A program made the position numbers and the translations under genes. Of a stretch of DNA of 64,000 nt, positions 1-8,350 are shown one piece after another (within the stretch, counting starts at the first letter, position 1; each line of letters opens with the position of its first letter). This DNA is from Microtetraspora glauca (GTDB lineage: Bacteria > Actinomycetota > Actinomycetes > Streptosporangiales > Streptosporangiaceae). A model generated the notes under the pieces. The model ran no database searches and was not told the DNA's origin. It saw only the letters and a program-made list of their open reading frames with translations. Location: NCBI GenBank assembly GCA_001570385.1, contig BBYL01000020.1:62001-126000 (forward strand), given 5' to 3'.

Positions 1-464
1 GGGCGGAGATCGTCGAGGGCCGGTTGGCGGGGGCTCCCGCTGTGCTGGCGAAGCCGCTGTCGTTCATGAACCTGTCCGGCGGCCCGGTGAAGGCGCTCGC
101 GGACTTCTACAAGGTGGCCCCGGCCAACGTCGTCGTGATCCATGACGAGCTGGACATCCCGTACGGCGCCCTGCGGGCGAAGCTGGGCGGCGGCGACAAC
201 GGGCACAACGGCCTCAAGTCGATCACCAAATCCCTGGCGACGCGGGACTACCTGCGGATCAGGTTCGGGATCGGTCGGCCGCCGGGCCGGATGGACGCGG
301 CGGCCTTCGTGCTGAAGGACTTCGCGACGGTGGAGCGCAAGGACCTGCCGTTCCTGGTGGACCGGGCGGCGGACATGGTGGAGTCGCTGATCCGGGTGGG
401 GCTGGAGGCCACGCAGAACACCTTCCACGCGGCCGACCTGAATCCGGTCAAGCCTCCTCGCTGA
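1..464 (+). CDS. pth: Peptidyl-tRNA hydrolase, 5'-truncated by window edge
   Basis: Cleaves peptidyl-tRNA released from stalled ribosomes in the cytoplasm. About 153 C-terminal residues are visible, read in frame from base 3. They carry the family signatures: KPLSFMNLSG, HDELDIPYG, the glycine-rich GGGDNGHNGLKSI segment and the RFGIGRP motif. Pth is usually 185-200 residues, so roughly the first 40 residues, including the catalytic histidine region, lie outside the window. The 3' end overlaps the convergent exonuclease gene by 17 bases. Identity is certain; completeness cannot be judged. Confidence 0.95.
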   Translation, partial: AEIVEGRLAGAPAVLAKPLSFMNLSGGPVKALADFYKVAPANVVVIHDELDIPYGALRAKLGGGDNGHNGLKSITKSLATRDYLRIRFGIGRPPGRMDAAAFVLKDFATVERKDLPFLVDRAADMVESLIRVGLEATQNTFHAADLNPVKPPR

Positions 465-1083
465 CGGCGTCCCCGGCGGCGGGGCGGTCCTCCTCGACGG
501 TGGGGCGGTCGCGGTCCCGCCAGAGCATGAGGTTCTGGAAGAGCTCGGCCTGCTCGATCGCGTCGTCGAGGGCGTGGTGGGTGTGCCGGCGGGTGGATCT
601 CACCTCGCGCGGCATCTGCCGTTTGGTGGACCAGGCGATCGGGACGCCGGCCTTCGCCGCGTAGAGCGTCTTGATGTCGATGCACCGGGAATGTCCGAAC
701 GGAGATTCCCCGGTGAATTTCATGAAATACCAGTGGATCCACATCCAGTCGTAGGAAAGCGGGAACGCGGCCAGTACGGGCAGTGTGTCCCCGCAGACCT
801 CGCGCACCCAGGCCGCGGCTGCGCTCATCGCCTCAGCCGGATGCCATCCCTCCCTGATCAGCGCGTCGCGGTCGAGGCCGCTCACGGCGAGGGCGGCGGG
901 CACGTAGTCGTCGCTGATCGGGCGGAGTTCGGCGTAGAAGGTCGCCGATTCCGGTTCGGGCCTCTCAAACGTCCTTCCCGCCATACGTCCGGCGACCGCC
1001 ATGCCGAAACTCACCATGGAATAAGGGCCGGGAATGGGCCCGTCGGCTTCGATATCAACGGATATATACGTTTCGGCTTTCAC
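448..1083 (-). CDS. DEDDh-type 3'-5' exonuclease-like protein
   Basis: A 211-residue protein of the DnaQ/RNase H-like exonuclease fold. The N-terminal ExoI motif is DIEADG (D10, E12) and the C-terminal ExoIII motif is HHALDDAIEQA near residues 168-175, giving the DEDDh set of metal ligands. The length suits a stand-alone exonuclease rather than a polymerase epsilon subunit. The last 25 residues are acidic and Pro/Ala-rich and overlap the 3' end of pth tail to tail. The substrate (DNA or RNA) cannot be read from the sequence. No operon partner lies on this strand. Confidence 0.8.
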   Translation of the reverse strand: MKAETYISVDIEADGPIPGPYSMVSFGMAVAGRMAGRTFERPEPESATFYAELRPISDDYVPAALAVSGLDRDALIREGWHPAEAMSAAAAWVREVCGDTLPVLAAFPLSYDWMWIHWYFMKFTGESPFGHSRCIDIKTLYAAKAGVPIAWSTKRQMPREVRSTRRHTHHALDDAIEQAELFQNLMLWRDRDRPTVEEDRPAAGDAVSEEA

Positions 1084-1123
1084 GGATTCTCCTCAAGCGT
1101 GGCCATTCGGCCGCTAGCATTCC

Positions 1124-1152
1124 GTCACTGTCAGTAAGCGTTCAGTGACAGT
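1124..1152. promoter_or_regulatory. Nested inverted repeat upstream of the glycan cluster
   Basis: GTCACTG (1124-1130) and CAGTGAC (1143-1149) are perfect inverted arms, and ACTGTCA (1127-1133) with TGACAGT (1146-1152) forms a second overlapping pair. The site sits 37 bases before the likely GTG start of the sugar transferase and 41 bases before the exonuclease start on the other strand. This makes it a candidate operator for the cluster promoter. The function is inferred from position and symmetry only. Confidence 0.4.
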
Positions 1153-1188
1153 TCGATGGCAAATCGACCATGCGCGGGGAGGCGGGGC

Positions 1189-2646
1189 GTGCAGGAGGGC
1201 GAGCTGGCCGCGGCGGCCGTGGGCGTGCCGGGGGGCGTGTCCGCGTCTCCCGTTTCCCGGCCGCCGAAATGGGCCTCGCGGTACCGCTTCCACGCGGCAC
1301 TCGTCGACATCGCCTGTGCTCTCCTCGCTGGAACCACCGCTGTCGCGGCCCGGTTCGGCGAGGTTACTCCGTACGTCGCCCCCTATGTCGTGATGAGCGG
1401 GATGCTGCCGCTCCTGTGGTCGTGCTCGCTGGCGATCAACCGGGCGTACGAGCCGCGCCTGATCGGGGTGGGCTCCGAGGAGTTCCGCCGGATCGCCCAG
1501 TCCGGCTTCACGCTGACCGCCGCCGTCGCGATCGCCGCGTACGTGACGAAGACCGACATCGCCCGCGGTTACGTGGTGCTCGCCCTCCCGGTGATGACCG
1601 TGCTCACCCTCTGCGCCAGGTACGGCATGCGCCGCAGGCTGCACCGGCGCTGGGCGAGGGGCGGCTGCATGCGCAGGGTCGTGGCGGTCGGCCACCGGGC
1701 CGCGATCACGGATCTGACGCGCAGGTTCCGGCGCGAGCGCTACCACGGGATGGAGATCGTCGCCGCCTGCGTGCCGTACGACGCCTCGGGAGAGGTGGAG
1801 GGCGTGCCGGTGCTCGGCGACTTCACCGACGTCCCCTTGGTCGTGGAGCAGGCGGGGGCAGACACGGTGGCCGTGCTGGCCTGCCCCGAGCTGGACGGTA
1901 CGGCGCTGCGGCGGTTGGCGTGGCGGTTGGAGCGCAGCCGTACGGACCTGGTCGTCGCGCCCGCGCTGATGGAGGTTGCCGGGCCGCGCACCACGATCAG
2001 GCCCGTGGCGGGGCTGCCGCTGTTGCACGTGGAGCATCCGGAGCTGGCCGGGATCCGGCAGCTCATCAAGAACGCCTTCGACCGGATCGTGGCGGGAGTG
2101 GCGCTCGTCGCGCTGTCCCCGCTGCTCGCCGTCCTGGCGGTGGCCGTACGCGTGTCGAGCCCGGGACCGGCGCTGTTCCGGCAGACGCGGGTCGGCAAGG
2201 ACGGCGCGGAGTTCACCATCCTGAAGTTCCGCACGATGTGGCAGGACGCGGAGGCGCGGAAGGTCGATCTCGTCAGCGACGCGGGCGGGGTGCTGTTCAA
2301 GATCCGTCAGGACCCGCGGGTGACGCCGATGGGAAGCTGGCTGCGGCGCCGCTCGCTGGACGAGTTGCCCCAGCTGATCAACGTGGTGAAGGGACACATG
2401 TCCTTGGTGGGGCCGCGTCCGCCGCTGCCGGAGGAGGTCGCACGGTACCGTGACGACGTCCGCAGGCGGCTCGTGGTCCGCCCGGGGATGACGGGCCTGT
2501 GGCAGGTGAACGGGCGATCGGACCTGTCATGGGAGGAATCAGTGCGGTTGGACCTGCGTTACGTCGAGAGCTGGTCTCTCATGCTGGATCTGCAGATCCT
2601 GTGGAAGACGTGGTCGGCCGTGATACGCGGGGCGGGAGCTTACTGA
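1189..2646 (+). CDS. Polyprenyl-phosphate glycosyl-1-phosphate transferase (initiating sugar transferase)
   Basis: Transfers a sugar-1-phosphate to the lipid carrier, the first step in repeat-unit assembly at the inner face of the membrane. The WcaJ/CpsE architecture is visible: four or five N-terminal membrane segments, a nucleotide-binding-like middle domain, then the bacterial sugar transferase domain with KFRTMW, SLDELPQLINVVKGHMSLVGPRP and RPGMTGLWQVNGR. GTG 1189 is chosen as start because GGGGAGG lies just upstream (1177-1183); ATG 1156 is in frame but has no ribosome binding site. The protein is about 485 residues. It is the first gene of the sulfated-glycan cluster, and its stop directly abuts the cysQ start. 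Confidence 0.92.
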   Translation: MQEGELAAAAVGVPGGVSASPVSRPPKWASRYRFHAALVDIACALLAGTTAVAARFGEVTPYVAPYVVMSGMLPLLWSCSLAINRAYEPRLIGVGSEEFRRIAQSGFTLTAAVAIAAYVTKTDIARGYVVLALPVMTVLTLCARYGMRRRLHRRWARGGCMRRVVAVGHRAAITDLTRRFRRERYHGMEIVAACVPYDASGEVEGVPVLGDFTDVPLVVEQAGADTVAVLACPELDGTALRRLAWRLERSRTDLVVAPALMEVAGPRTTIRPVAGLPLLHVEHPELAGIRQLIKNAFDRIVAGVALVALSPLLAVLAVAVRVSSPGPALFRQTRVGKDGAEFTILKFRTMWQDAEARKVDLVSDAGGVLFKIRQDPRVTPMGSWLRRRSLDELPQLINVVKGHMSLVGPRPPLPEEVARYRDDVRRRLVVRPGMTGLWQVNGRSDLSWEESVRLDLRYVESWSLMLDLQILWKTWSAVIRGAGAY

Positions 2647-3408
2647 ATGACGATGCGGGACGACCACACTCTGGCCGGTGAGCTGGCGTCGGAGGCGGGT
2701 GAGCTGCTGCTGCGGCTCCGCGACCGCCACGGCTTCGCCGATCCGAAGGCGTTGAAGGACGCGGGAGACCGCGGGTCGCATGACTATCTGATGGAGGCCC
2801 TGGCGCGGTTCCGGCAGGACGACAGCGTTCTGTCGGAGGAGGCCACGCGCGAGGAGCGGCTGGATCCCAGGAGGCTCTCCGCCGAGCGGGTCTGGATCGT
2901 CGATCCGCTGGACGGCACCCGCGAGTTCGCCGAGGAGGGCAGGTCCGACTGGGCGGTCCACGTGGCGCTGTGGGAGGGCGACGCGCTGACGGCCGGCGCC
3001 GTGGCGCTTCCGGCCCAGGGGAGGACGCTCACCACCGGGGAGCCGCCCCTGCTGCCCCGGGCGTCCGGGCGCTTCCGCATCGCGGTCAGCCGGACCCGGC
3101 CGCCGGAGTTCGTGGCGAAGCTGGCGCACGAGGTGGGCGCGGAGCTGGTGCCGATCGGCTCGGCGGGCGCCAAGATCGCCGCGGTGCTGACGGGCGCGGT
3201 CGAGGCGTACGTGCACGCGGGCGGCCAGTACGAGTGGGATTCGGCCGCTCCGGTCGCCGTCGCGCTCGCCGCGGGCGCCCACGCGAGCAGAATCGACGGC
3301 TCGCCGCTCGTGTACAACCAAGCCGACCCCTCGTTGCCGGATATCCTGGTCTCCCTACCGGATCTGGCGCCAACGTTGCTCGCCGGCATCCGTGACCTGC
3401 ACCGCTAG
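2647..3408 (+). CDS. cysQ: 3'(2'),5'-bisphosphate nucleotidase
   Basis: Hydrolyses 3'-phosphoadenosine 5'-phosphate (PAP), the product left by sulfotransferases, to AMP. It is an inositol-monophosphatase-superfamily protein of 253 residues with the metal-binding motif WIVDPLDGT (D86-T91), upstream acidic residues E64/E65, and the C-terminal WDSAAP motif (197-202). It begins directly after the sugar transferase stop and is followed 20 bases later by cysD. Placement between a glycan gene and CysDN suggests PAP removal coupled to glycan sulfation. Members of this family can also act on inositol phosphates, so the substrate is inferred from context. Confidence 0.88.
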   Translation: MTMRDDHTLAGELASEAGELLLRLRDRHGFADPKALKDAGDRGSHDYLMEALARFRQDDSVLSEEATREERLDPRRLSAERVWIVDPLDGTREFAEEGRSDWAVHVALWEGDALTAGAVALPAQGRTLTTGEPPLLPRASGRFRIAVSRTRPPEFVAKLAHEVGAELVPIGSAGAKIAAVLTGAVEAYVHAGGQYEWDSAAPVAVALAAGAHASRIDGSPLVYNQADPSLPDILVSLPDLAPTLLAGIRDLHR

Positions 3409-3428
3409 CCCGTCGAAGGAATCCCCTA

Positions 3429-4343
3429 ATGCTTCAGCGCGACTACACGACGTCGCAGCTCGACGTCCTGGAGGCCGAGGCGATCCACATCATGCGTGAG
3501 GTCGCGGCCGAGTTCGAGCGCCCTTGTCTGCTGTTCTCCGGCGGCAAGGACTCCATCGTCATGCTCCGCATCGCGGAGAAGGCGTTCTGGCCGGCGCCGA
3601 TCCCCTTCCCCCTCATGCACGTGGACACGGGGCACAACTTCCCTGAGGTCATCGAGTTCCGCGACAGGCGGGCCGACGAGCTGAGCGCCCGGCTCGTGGT
3701 GGCCAGCGTGCAGGACTCGATCGACTCCGGGCGCGTCTCCGAGGAGACCGGGCGGCGCGCCTCGCGCAACCGGTTGCAGACGACGACGCTGCTGGACGCC
3801 ATCGAGGAGCACGAGTTCGACGCCGTGTTCGGTGGAGCCCGGCGGGACGAGGAGAAGGCCCGGGCCAAGGAGCGGGTCTTCTCCTTCCGCGACGACTTCG
3901 GCCAGTGGGACCCGAAGAACCAGCGTCCCGAGCTGTGGAACCTGTACAACTCGAAGATCCGCAAGGGTGAGCACATCCGCGTGTTCCCGCTGTCCAACTG
4001 GACCGAGCTGGACATCTGGGACTACATCCGGCGCGAGGGCATCGAGATCCCGTCGATCTACTTCTCGCACACGCGGACGGTGTTCGAGCGGGACGGCATG
4101 CTGCTCCCCGACGCCGAGGTGGTGCGGCGCGGTGAGGACGAGCCGCTGTTCGAGGCCGTCGTCCGCTACCGCACGGTCGGTGACATGACGTGCACCGGCG
4201 CCGTGGCGTCCACGGCCGCGACGGTCGAGGAGATCATCGAGGAGATCGCGGTGACGCGGCTCACCGAGCGCGGCGCGACGCGTGCCGACGACCGCGCCTC
4301 GGAGGCCGCGATGGAGGACCGCAAGAAGGAAGGCTACTTCTAA
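3429..4343 (+). CDS. cysD: Sulfate adenylyltransferase subunit 2
   Basis: Catalytic subunit of ATP sulfurylase, making adenosine 5'-phosphosulfate (APS) from sulfate and ATP. The PP-loop LFSGGKDS is at residues 35-42. Other family stretches are HVDTGHNFPEV, FGGARRDEEKARAKER, IRVFPLSNWTELDIW and the C-terminal ending KKEGYF. Its 304 residues match the usual CysD length. An AAGGAAT ribosome binding region precedes the ATG. The stop codon abuts the cysN start, so the two subunits are translated together. Confidence 0.97.
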   Translation: MLQRDYTTSQLDVLEAEAIHIMREVAAEFERPCLLFSGGKDSIVMLRIAEKAFWPAPIPFPLMHVDTGHNFPEVIEFRDRRADELSARLVVASVQDSIDSGRVSEETGRRASRNRLQTTTLLDAIEEHEFDAVFGGARRDEEKARAKERVFSFRDDFGQWDPKNQRPELWNLYNSKIRKGEHIRVFPLSNWTELDIWDYIRREGIEIPSIYFSHTRTVFERDGMLLPDAEVVRRGEDEPLFEAVVRYRTVGDMTCTGAVASTAATVEEIIEEIAVTRLTERGATRADDRASEAAMEDRKKEGYF

Positions 4344-5606
4344 ATGGACATCCTTCGTTTCGCCACCGCGGGTTCGGTCGACGACGGCAAGTCCACCCTG
4401 ATCGGGCGGTTGCTGTTCGACTCCAAGGCCATCTTCGAGGACCAGCTGGAGGCGGTCGAGCGGACCTCGCGCGACCGCGGGACCGAGTACACCGACCTGT
4501 CGCTGCTCACCGACGGCCTGCGCGCCGAGCGGGAGCAGGGCATCACGATCGACGTGGCGTACCGCTACTTCGCGACGCCCAAGCGGAAGTTCATCATCGC
4601 CGACACTCCGGGACACATCCAGTACACCCGGAACATGGTCACCGGCGCGTCCACCGCCGACCTGGCGATCATCCTGATCGACGCCCGCAAGGGCGTGCTC
4701 GAGCAGTCGAGGCGGCACGCCTTCCTGACGACGCTGCTTCGTGTGCCGCACCTGGTCCTCGCGGTGAACAAGATGGACCTGGTCGACTACGCCGAGGAGC
4801 GGTTCGAGGAGATCCGGGAGGAGTTCACCGCGTTCGCGTCGAAGCTGAACGCGGCGGACCTCACGTTCATCCCGATCTCGGCGCTGCACGGCGACAACGT
4901 GGTCTCCCGCTCGGAGAGCATGCCCTGGTACCAGGGGACGTCGCTGCTGCACCACCTTGAGAACGTGCACATCGCCTCCGACCGGAACCTGGTCGACGTG
5001 CGCTTCCCCGTGCAGTACGTGATCAGGCCGCACAGCGCGACCAGCCAGGAGCTGCACGACTACCGGGGATACGCCGGGCAGGTGGCCGGCGGCGTGCTGA
5101 AGCCGGGTGACGAGGTCACGCACCTGCCGTCGGGGCTGACCACGCGCATCGCGGCGATCGACACGTTCGACGGACCGGTCGAGGAGGCGTTCCCGCCCAT
5201 GTCGGTCACCCTCCGGCTGGAGGACGACATCGACATCTCGCGGGGCGACCTGATCTGCCGGCCGCACAACCAGCCGAGCGTCGCGCAGGAGCTTGACGCG
5301 ATGGTCTGCTGGATGGCCGACTCGGTGAAGCTCCAGCCCCGGTCCAAGCTGATCATCAAGCACACGACGCGTACGGCACGGGCCCTGGTCAGGGACCTGC
5401 AGTACCGGCTGGACGTCAACACGCTCCACCGGGACGAGGCGGCGACGTCGCTGGGTCTCAACGAGATCGGCCGGGTGTCCCTGCGGATCACCCAGCCGCT
5501 GTTCGTCGACGACTACTCGCGCAACCGGCTCACCGGCGGGTTCATCCTCATCGACGAGGCGACGAACGGCACCGTCGGTGCCGGGATGATCGTCGACGCG
5601 CGGTAG
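4344..5606 (+). CDS. cysN: Sulfate adenylyltransferase subunit 1 (GTPase)
   Basis: GTPase subunit that drives APS formation by CysD. It has 420 residues with the G1 loop GSVDDGKST (10-18), G3 DTPGH (87-91) and G4 NKMD (142-145), then EF-Tu-like beta-barrel domains 2 and 3. There is no C-terminal APS kinase domain, unlike NodQ/CysNC fusions; that activity is encoded separately at 17062-18279. ATG follows the cysD TAA directly. The next gene, a sulfotransferase, starts 79 bases downstream on the same strand. Confidence 0.97.
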   Translation: MDILRFATAGSVDDGKSTLIGRLLFDSKAIFEDQLEAVERTSRDRGTEYTDLSLLTDGLRAEREQGITIDVAYRYFATPKRKFIIADTPGHIQYTRNMVTGASTADLAIILIDARKGVLEQSRRHAFLTTLLRVPHLVLAVNKMDLVDYAEERFEEIREEFTAFASKLNAADLTFIPISALHGDNVVSRSESMPWYQGTSLLHHLENVHIASDRNLVDVRFPVQYVIRPHSATSQELHDYRGYAGQVAGGVLKPGDEVTHLPSGLTTRIAAIDTFDGPVEEAFPPMSVTLRLEDDIDISRGDLICRPHNQPSVAQELDAMVCWMADSVKLQPRSKLIIKHTTRTARALVRDLQYRLDVNTLHRDEAATSLGLNEIGRVSLRITQPLFVDDYSRNRLTGGFILIDEATNGTVGAGMIVDAR

Positions 5607-5685
5607 ATCATCTGCCGTTCCATGAACGGCTGATTACCTTCCGCGCTAGGGTCATCACGTTCCGCATCCACATCGTGGAGGGTTC

Positions 5686-6627
5686 GTGACTGACGCTCAG
5701 CCGGTGATCTTCGTGGGTGGGCTCGGCCGCAGCGGCACCACATTGCTGGAGCGGCTGCTGGGCGAGTTCCCCGGAGCCGTGCCGCTCGGAGAGGTCGTCC
5801 ATCTCTGGGCGCGCGGCGTCCACGCCGACGAGCCGTGCGGGTGCGGAGAGACGTTCTCCCGCTGCCCTTTCTGGGGCAAGGTGGGCGACCTGGCCTTCGG
5901 TCGCTGGAAGGCGAGCGAGGCCGATCGCCTGCTCCGGCTGCGGGCCCGGGTGGACCGCACCCGTCACGTCCCGTTCCTCGCCTTCGGCAGGGTGCGGCGC
6001 GTGGCCGAACTCGATGAATACGTGTCGGCCTACGCCTCCGTCTACGCCGCCGCCGCCGAGGTCGCCGACGGTGACTGGATGATCGACTCCAGCAAGCACG
6101 CCTCCCTGGCGTACTGCCTGGCGGTGGCGGAGGCGACGCGGGCGCGCCTGCGGGTCGTCCATGTCGTACGCGATCCGCGAGCGGTCGCCGCGTCCTGGCG
6201 CAGCGACGTGCGGCGGCCGGAGGACGGCCGACCGATGGCCCGATGGGCTCCGGGACGGACGGCCGTCCACTGGCTGGTCCAGAACCTCGCCTTCGAGCTG
6301 CTGCGCAGGCGGGGCGTGCCCGTCATCCGGGTCCGTTATGAGGACCTGCTGGGGCGGCCGGCCGAGACGCTGCGTGAGCTGGCCGCCGAGCTGCGGGTGG
6401 CGCGCGCGCGTGACGCGCTGCTGTTCCTCGACGATCAGGAGGCGCTGCTCGGCGTGGCGCACACGGTGTCCGGCAATCCGATGCGGTTCGTCGTCGGGCG
6501 GGTGCGGTTCAGTGCGCCCCGGGCCGCGTTGCCGTTCGTGCACCGCCTGCTGGTCACCGCGCTGACCTGGCCGTTGCTCCTCCGGTACGGCTATCGCCTC
6601 GCGCCGCGGCCGGAGGCCCTGGGATGA
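5686..6627 (+). CDS. Sulfotransferase family protein
   Basis: Predicted PAPS-dependent sulfotransferase of 313 residues. The 5'-phosphosulfate-binding loop GGLGRSGTT lies at 11-19 and the 3'-phosphate-binding motif VVRDPRAVAAS at 160-170. A CGCGETFSRCPFW segment (51-63) is a Cys-rich insertion often seen in actinobacterial relatives. The start is GTG 5686 after GGAGG; the preceding 79 bases have no obvious terminator, so co-transcription with cysN is likely. The stop overlaps the next ATG by four bases. The acceptor is unknown; a sugar of the cluster's own glycan is the simplest inference. Confidence 0.85.
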   Translation: MTDAQPVIFVGGLGRSGTTLLERLLGEFPGAVPLGEVVHLWARGVHADEPCGCGETFSRCPFWGKVGDLAFGRWKASEADRLLRLRARVDRTRHVPFLAFGRVRRVAELDEYVSAYASVYAAAAEVADGDWMIDSSKHASLAYCLAVAEATRARLRVVHVVRDPRAVAASWRSDVRRPEDGRPMARWAPGRTAVHWLVQNLAFELLRRRGVPVIRVRYEDLLGRPAETLRELAAELRVARARDALLFLDDQEALLGVAHTVSGNPMRFVVGRVRFSAPRAALPFVHRLLVTALTWPLLLRYGYRLAPRPEALG

Positions 6628-7538
6628 AGCCGTCCGTGGGCGTCGTGATCCCCACCAGGGGAGACCGGCCCGAGCTGCTCGCGGCGGCGGTGTCGGGCGT
6701 GCTCGATCAGGAGTACGGCCGGCGGCTCCGGGTCGTCGTGGTGGTCGACGGCGGCGACGTCACCGGACCGGCCGAGCAGGTCGCCGACGTGGTGGCGGCG
6801 ACCCGGGGGAGCGTCCGGGTGATCGCCAACCGATGCACGCCCGGCTTGCCGGGCGCCCGTAACACGGGCATCGCCGAGCTGGACACCGACCTGGTGGCGT
6901 TCTGCGACGACGACGATCTGTGGCTGCCCGGCAAGCTCGCGGCGCAGGTGGCGGCGCTGGCCGAGGAGCCGGGGGCCGACTTCGCGAGTTGCGCGATCCA
7001 GGTCGAGTACGGTTCCCGCCGGGTGCCCCGGCTGGCCGGCGCCGACCGGGTGACCCGGGCCGACCTCACCAGGTCGCGGATGGTGATGGTGCACTCCTCG
7101 ACCTTCCTCTTCCGCACGGCCGCGGCCTATCGGGCCGACGAGAGCGCCCCGGGCGGGCAGAACGAGGACTGGGACCTCGCGTTGCGCGCGGCGCGGCGGC
7201 ATCCCATCGTGCACGTGGACCGGCCGCTCGTCCGGGTGCGCTGGGGCGCGTCCGGATACGCCACGAAATGGGCGGAACGGATCGCCGGGCTGGAGTGGAT
7301 GCTGGCCCGGCACGCCGACCTGGAGACGGATCCCCGAGGCGCCGCCCGGATCTACGGCCAGATGGCGTTCCACCACGCCGCGCTCGGCCATCGCAGGGAC
7401 GCGGGCCGGTGGGCGTGGAAGGCGTTCTCCACGCGCCGGGGCGAGCCGCGCGCGGCCATGGCGCTGGCGGTCGCGACCGGCCTGGTGCCTGCGCGCGCGG
7501 TGCTCGGCCTGCTGCACACGCGCGGCCGGGGCATCTGA
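6624..7538 (+). CDS. Glycosyltransferase family 2
   Basis: Predicted cytoplasmic GT-A glycosyltransferase that extends the lipid-linked repeat unit. It has 304 residues with the N-terminal VVIPTRGDRPELL segment, the ARNTGI motif (79-83) and an acidic FCDDDDLW nucleotide-sugar/metal site (93-100). A later NEDWDLALRA stretch resembles the ED catalytic-base motif of GT2 enzymes. It is coupled by ATGA overlap to the sulfotransferase before it and by an overlapping TGATG to the WecG-type gene after it. Donor and acceptor sugars cannot be read from sequence. Confidence 0.87.
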   Translation: MKPSVGVVIPTRGDRPELLAAAVSGVLDQEYGRRLRVVVVVDGGDVTGPAEQVADVVAATRGSVRVIANRCTPGLPGARNTGIAELDTDLVAFCDDDDLWLPGKLAAQVAALAEEPGADFASCAIQVEYGSRRVPRLAGADRVTRADLTRSRMVMVHSSTFLFRTAAAYRADESAPGGQNEDWDLALRAARRHPIVHVDRPLVRVRWGASGYATKWAERIAGLEWMLARHADLETDPRGAARIYGQMAFHHAALGHRRDAGRWAWKAFSTRRGEPRAAMALAVATGLVPARAVLGLLHTRGRGI

Positions 7539-8350
7539 TGCCGGCGGCCCGGGTGGCGGTCGCCGGAGTGGAGCTTGACCCGCTCACCGAGGGCGAGGTC
7601 GTGACGCGGGTGTTCGACGACCTGCGCCGTGGCCGGGGCGGCCACCTGGTCACCCCGAACGTCGACATCTGCCGGTTGGCCGTGCGCGACGCGGAGCTGC
7701 GCGCCCTCGTCCGGCGGGCCGACGTCGTCGTGGCGGACGGCATGCCGCTCGTGTGGGCGGCGCGGCTGCTCGGCACGCCCCTCCCTGGAAGGGTGACCGG
7801 CGCCGACCTGATCTGGGCGCTGTCGGAGGCGGCGGCACGCCACGGCGTCCCCGTGTACCTGCTGGGCGGCCCGCCGGGGGTGGCCGACGCCGCCGCGTCG
7901 GCGCTGCGCGCGCGCTGCCCGCGCCTCGCCGTGGCGGGGACGCACACTCCGCCCTTCGGGTTCGAGTCCGCCCCCGGCGGGGTGACCCCGATCAGGGACG
8001 CCCTGCTCCGTGCGAAGCCCGGCCTGGTCTTCGTGGGCCTGGGCTTTCCCAAGCAGGACCGCCTGATCGAGGTGCTGCGCGCCGACCTGCCCGCGGCGTG
8101 GTTCGTCGGCTGCGGCTCGGCCATCGCCTTCGCCGCCGGTGCCGTACGGCGGGCGCCGGGGTGGATGGGCGAGGCGGGCCTGGAGTGGTTGTTCCGGCTG
8201 CTGTCCGAGCCGGCCCGGCTGGGGCGGCGCTATCTTGTGGACGATCTGCCCTTCGCCCTCCGGCTGCTCGCCGGCTGCCTGGTCGGCCGTCGTGGGCTCA
8301 CTGGAGAGCGGACGTCAGATCGCGTATCCGGGACACCTCGCCGGGGGTGA
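7538..8350 (+). CDS. WecG/TagA/CpsF family glycosyltransferase
   Basis: GT26-type enzyme that commonly adds the second sugar to an undecaprenyl-linked primer. The 270 residues include the TPNVDICRLA motif (39-47), VVADGMPLVWAARLLG with the expected active-site aspartate D67, and GLGFPKQDRLIE (168-178). ATG 7538 overlaps the preceding TGA by one base. A longer reading that begins at 6920 in the same frame is a shadow of the GT2 gene. The 3' end overlaps the convergent sulfotransferase gene by 53 bases. Confidence 0.9.
   Translation: MPAARVAVAGVELDPLTEGEVVTRVFDDLRRGRGGHLVTPNVDICRLAVRDAELRALVRRADVVVADGMPLVWAARLLGTPLPGRVTGADLIWALSEAAARHGVPVYLLGGPPGVADAAASALRARCPRLAVAGTHTPPFGFESAPGGVTPIRDALLRAKPGLVFVGLGFPKQDRLIEVLRADLPAAWFVGCGSAIAFAAGAVRRAPGWMGEAGLEWLFRLLSEPARLGRRYLVDDLPFALRLLAGCLVGRRGLTGERTSDRVSGTPRRG

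Noticed and set aside
1156..1188. ATG 1156 as start of the sugar transferase
   Set aside because: It has no ribosome binding site and touches the inverted-repeat region; GTG 1189 follows GGGGAGG.
3426..5429. Open frame of 667 codons on the minus strand
   Set aside because: Antisense shadow of cysD and cysN, with no family-like sequence.
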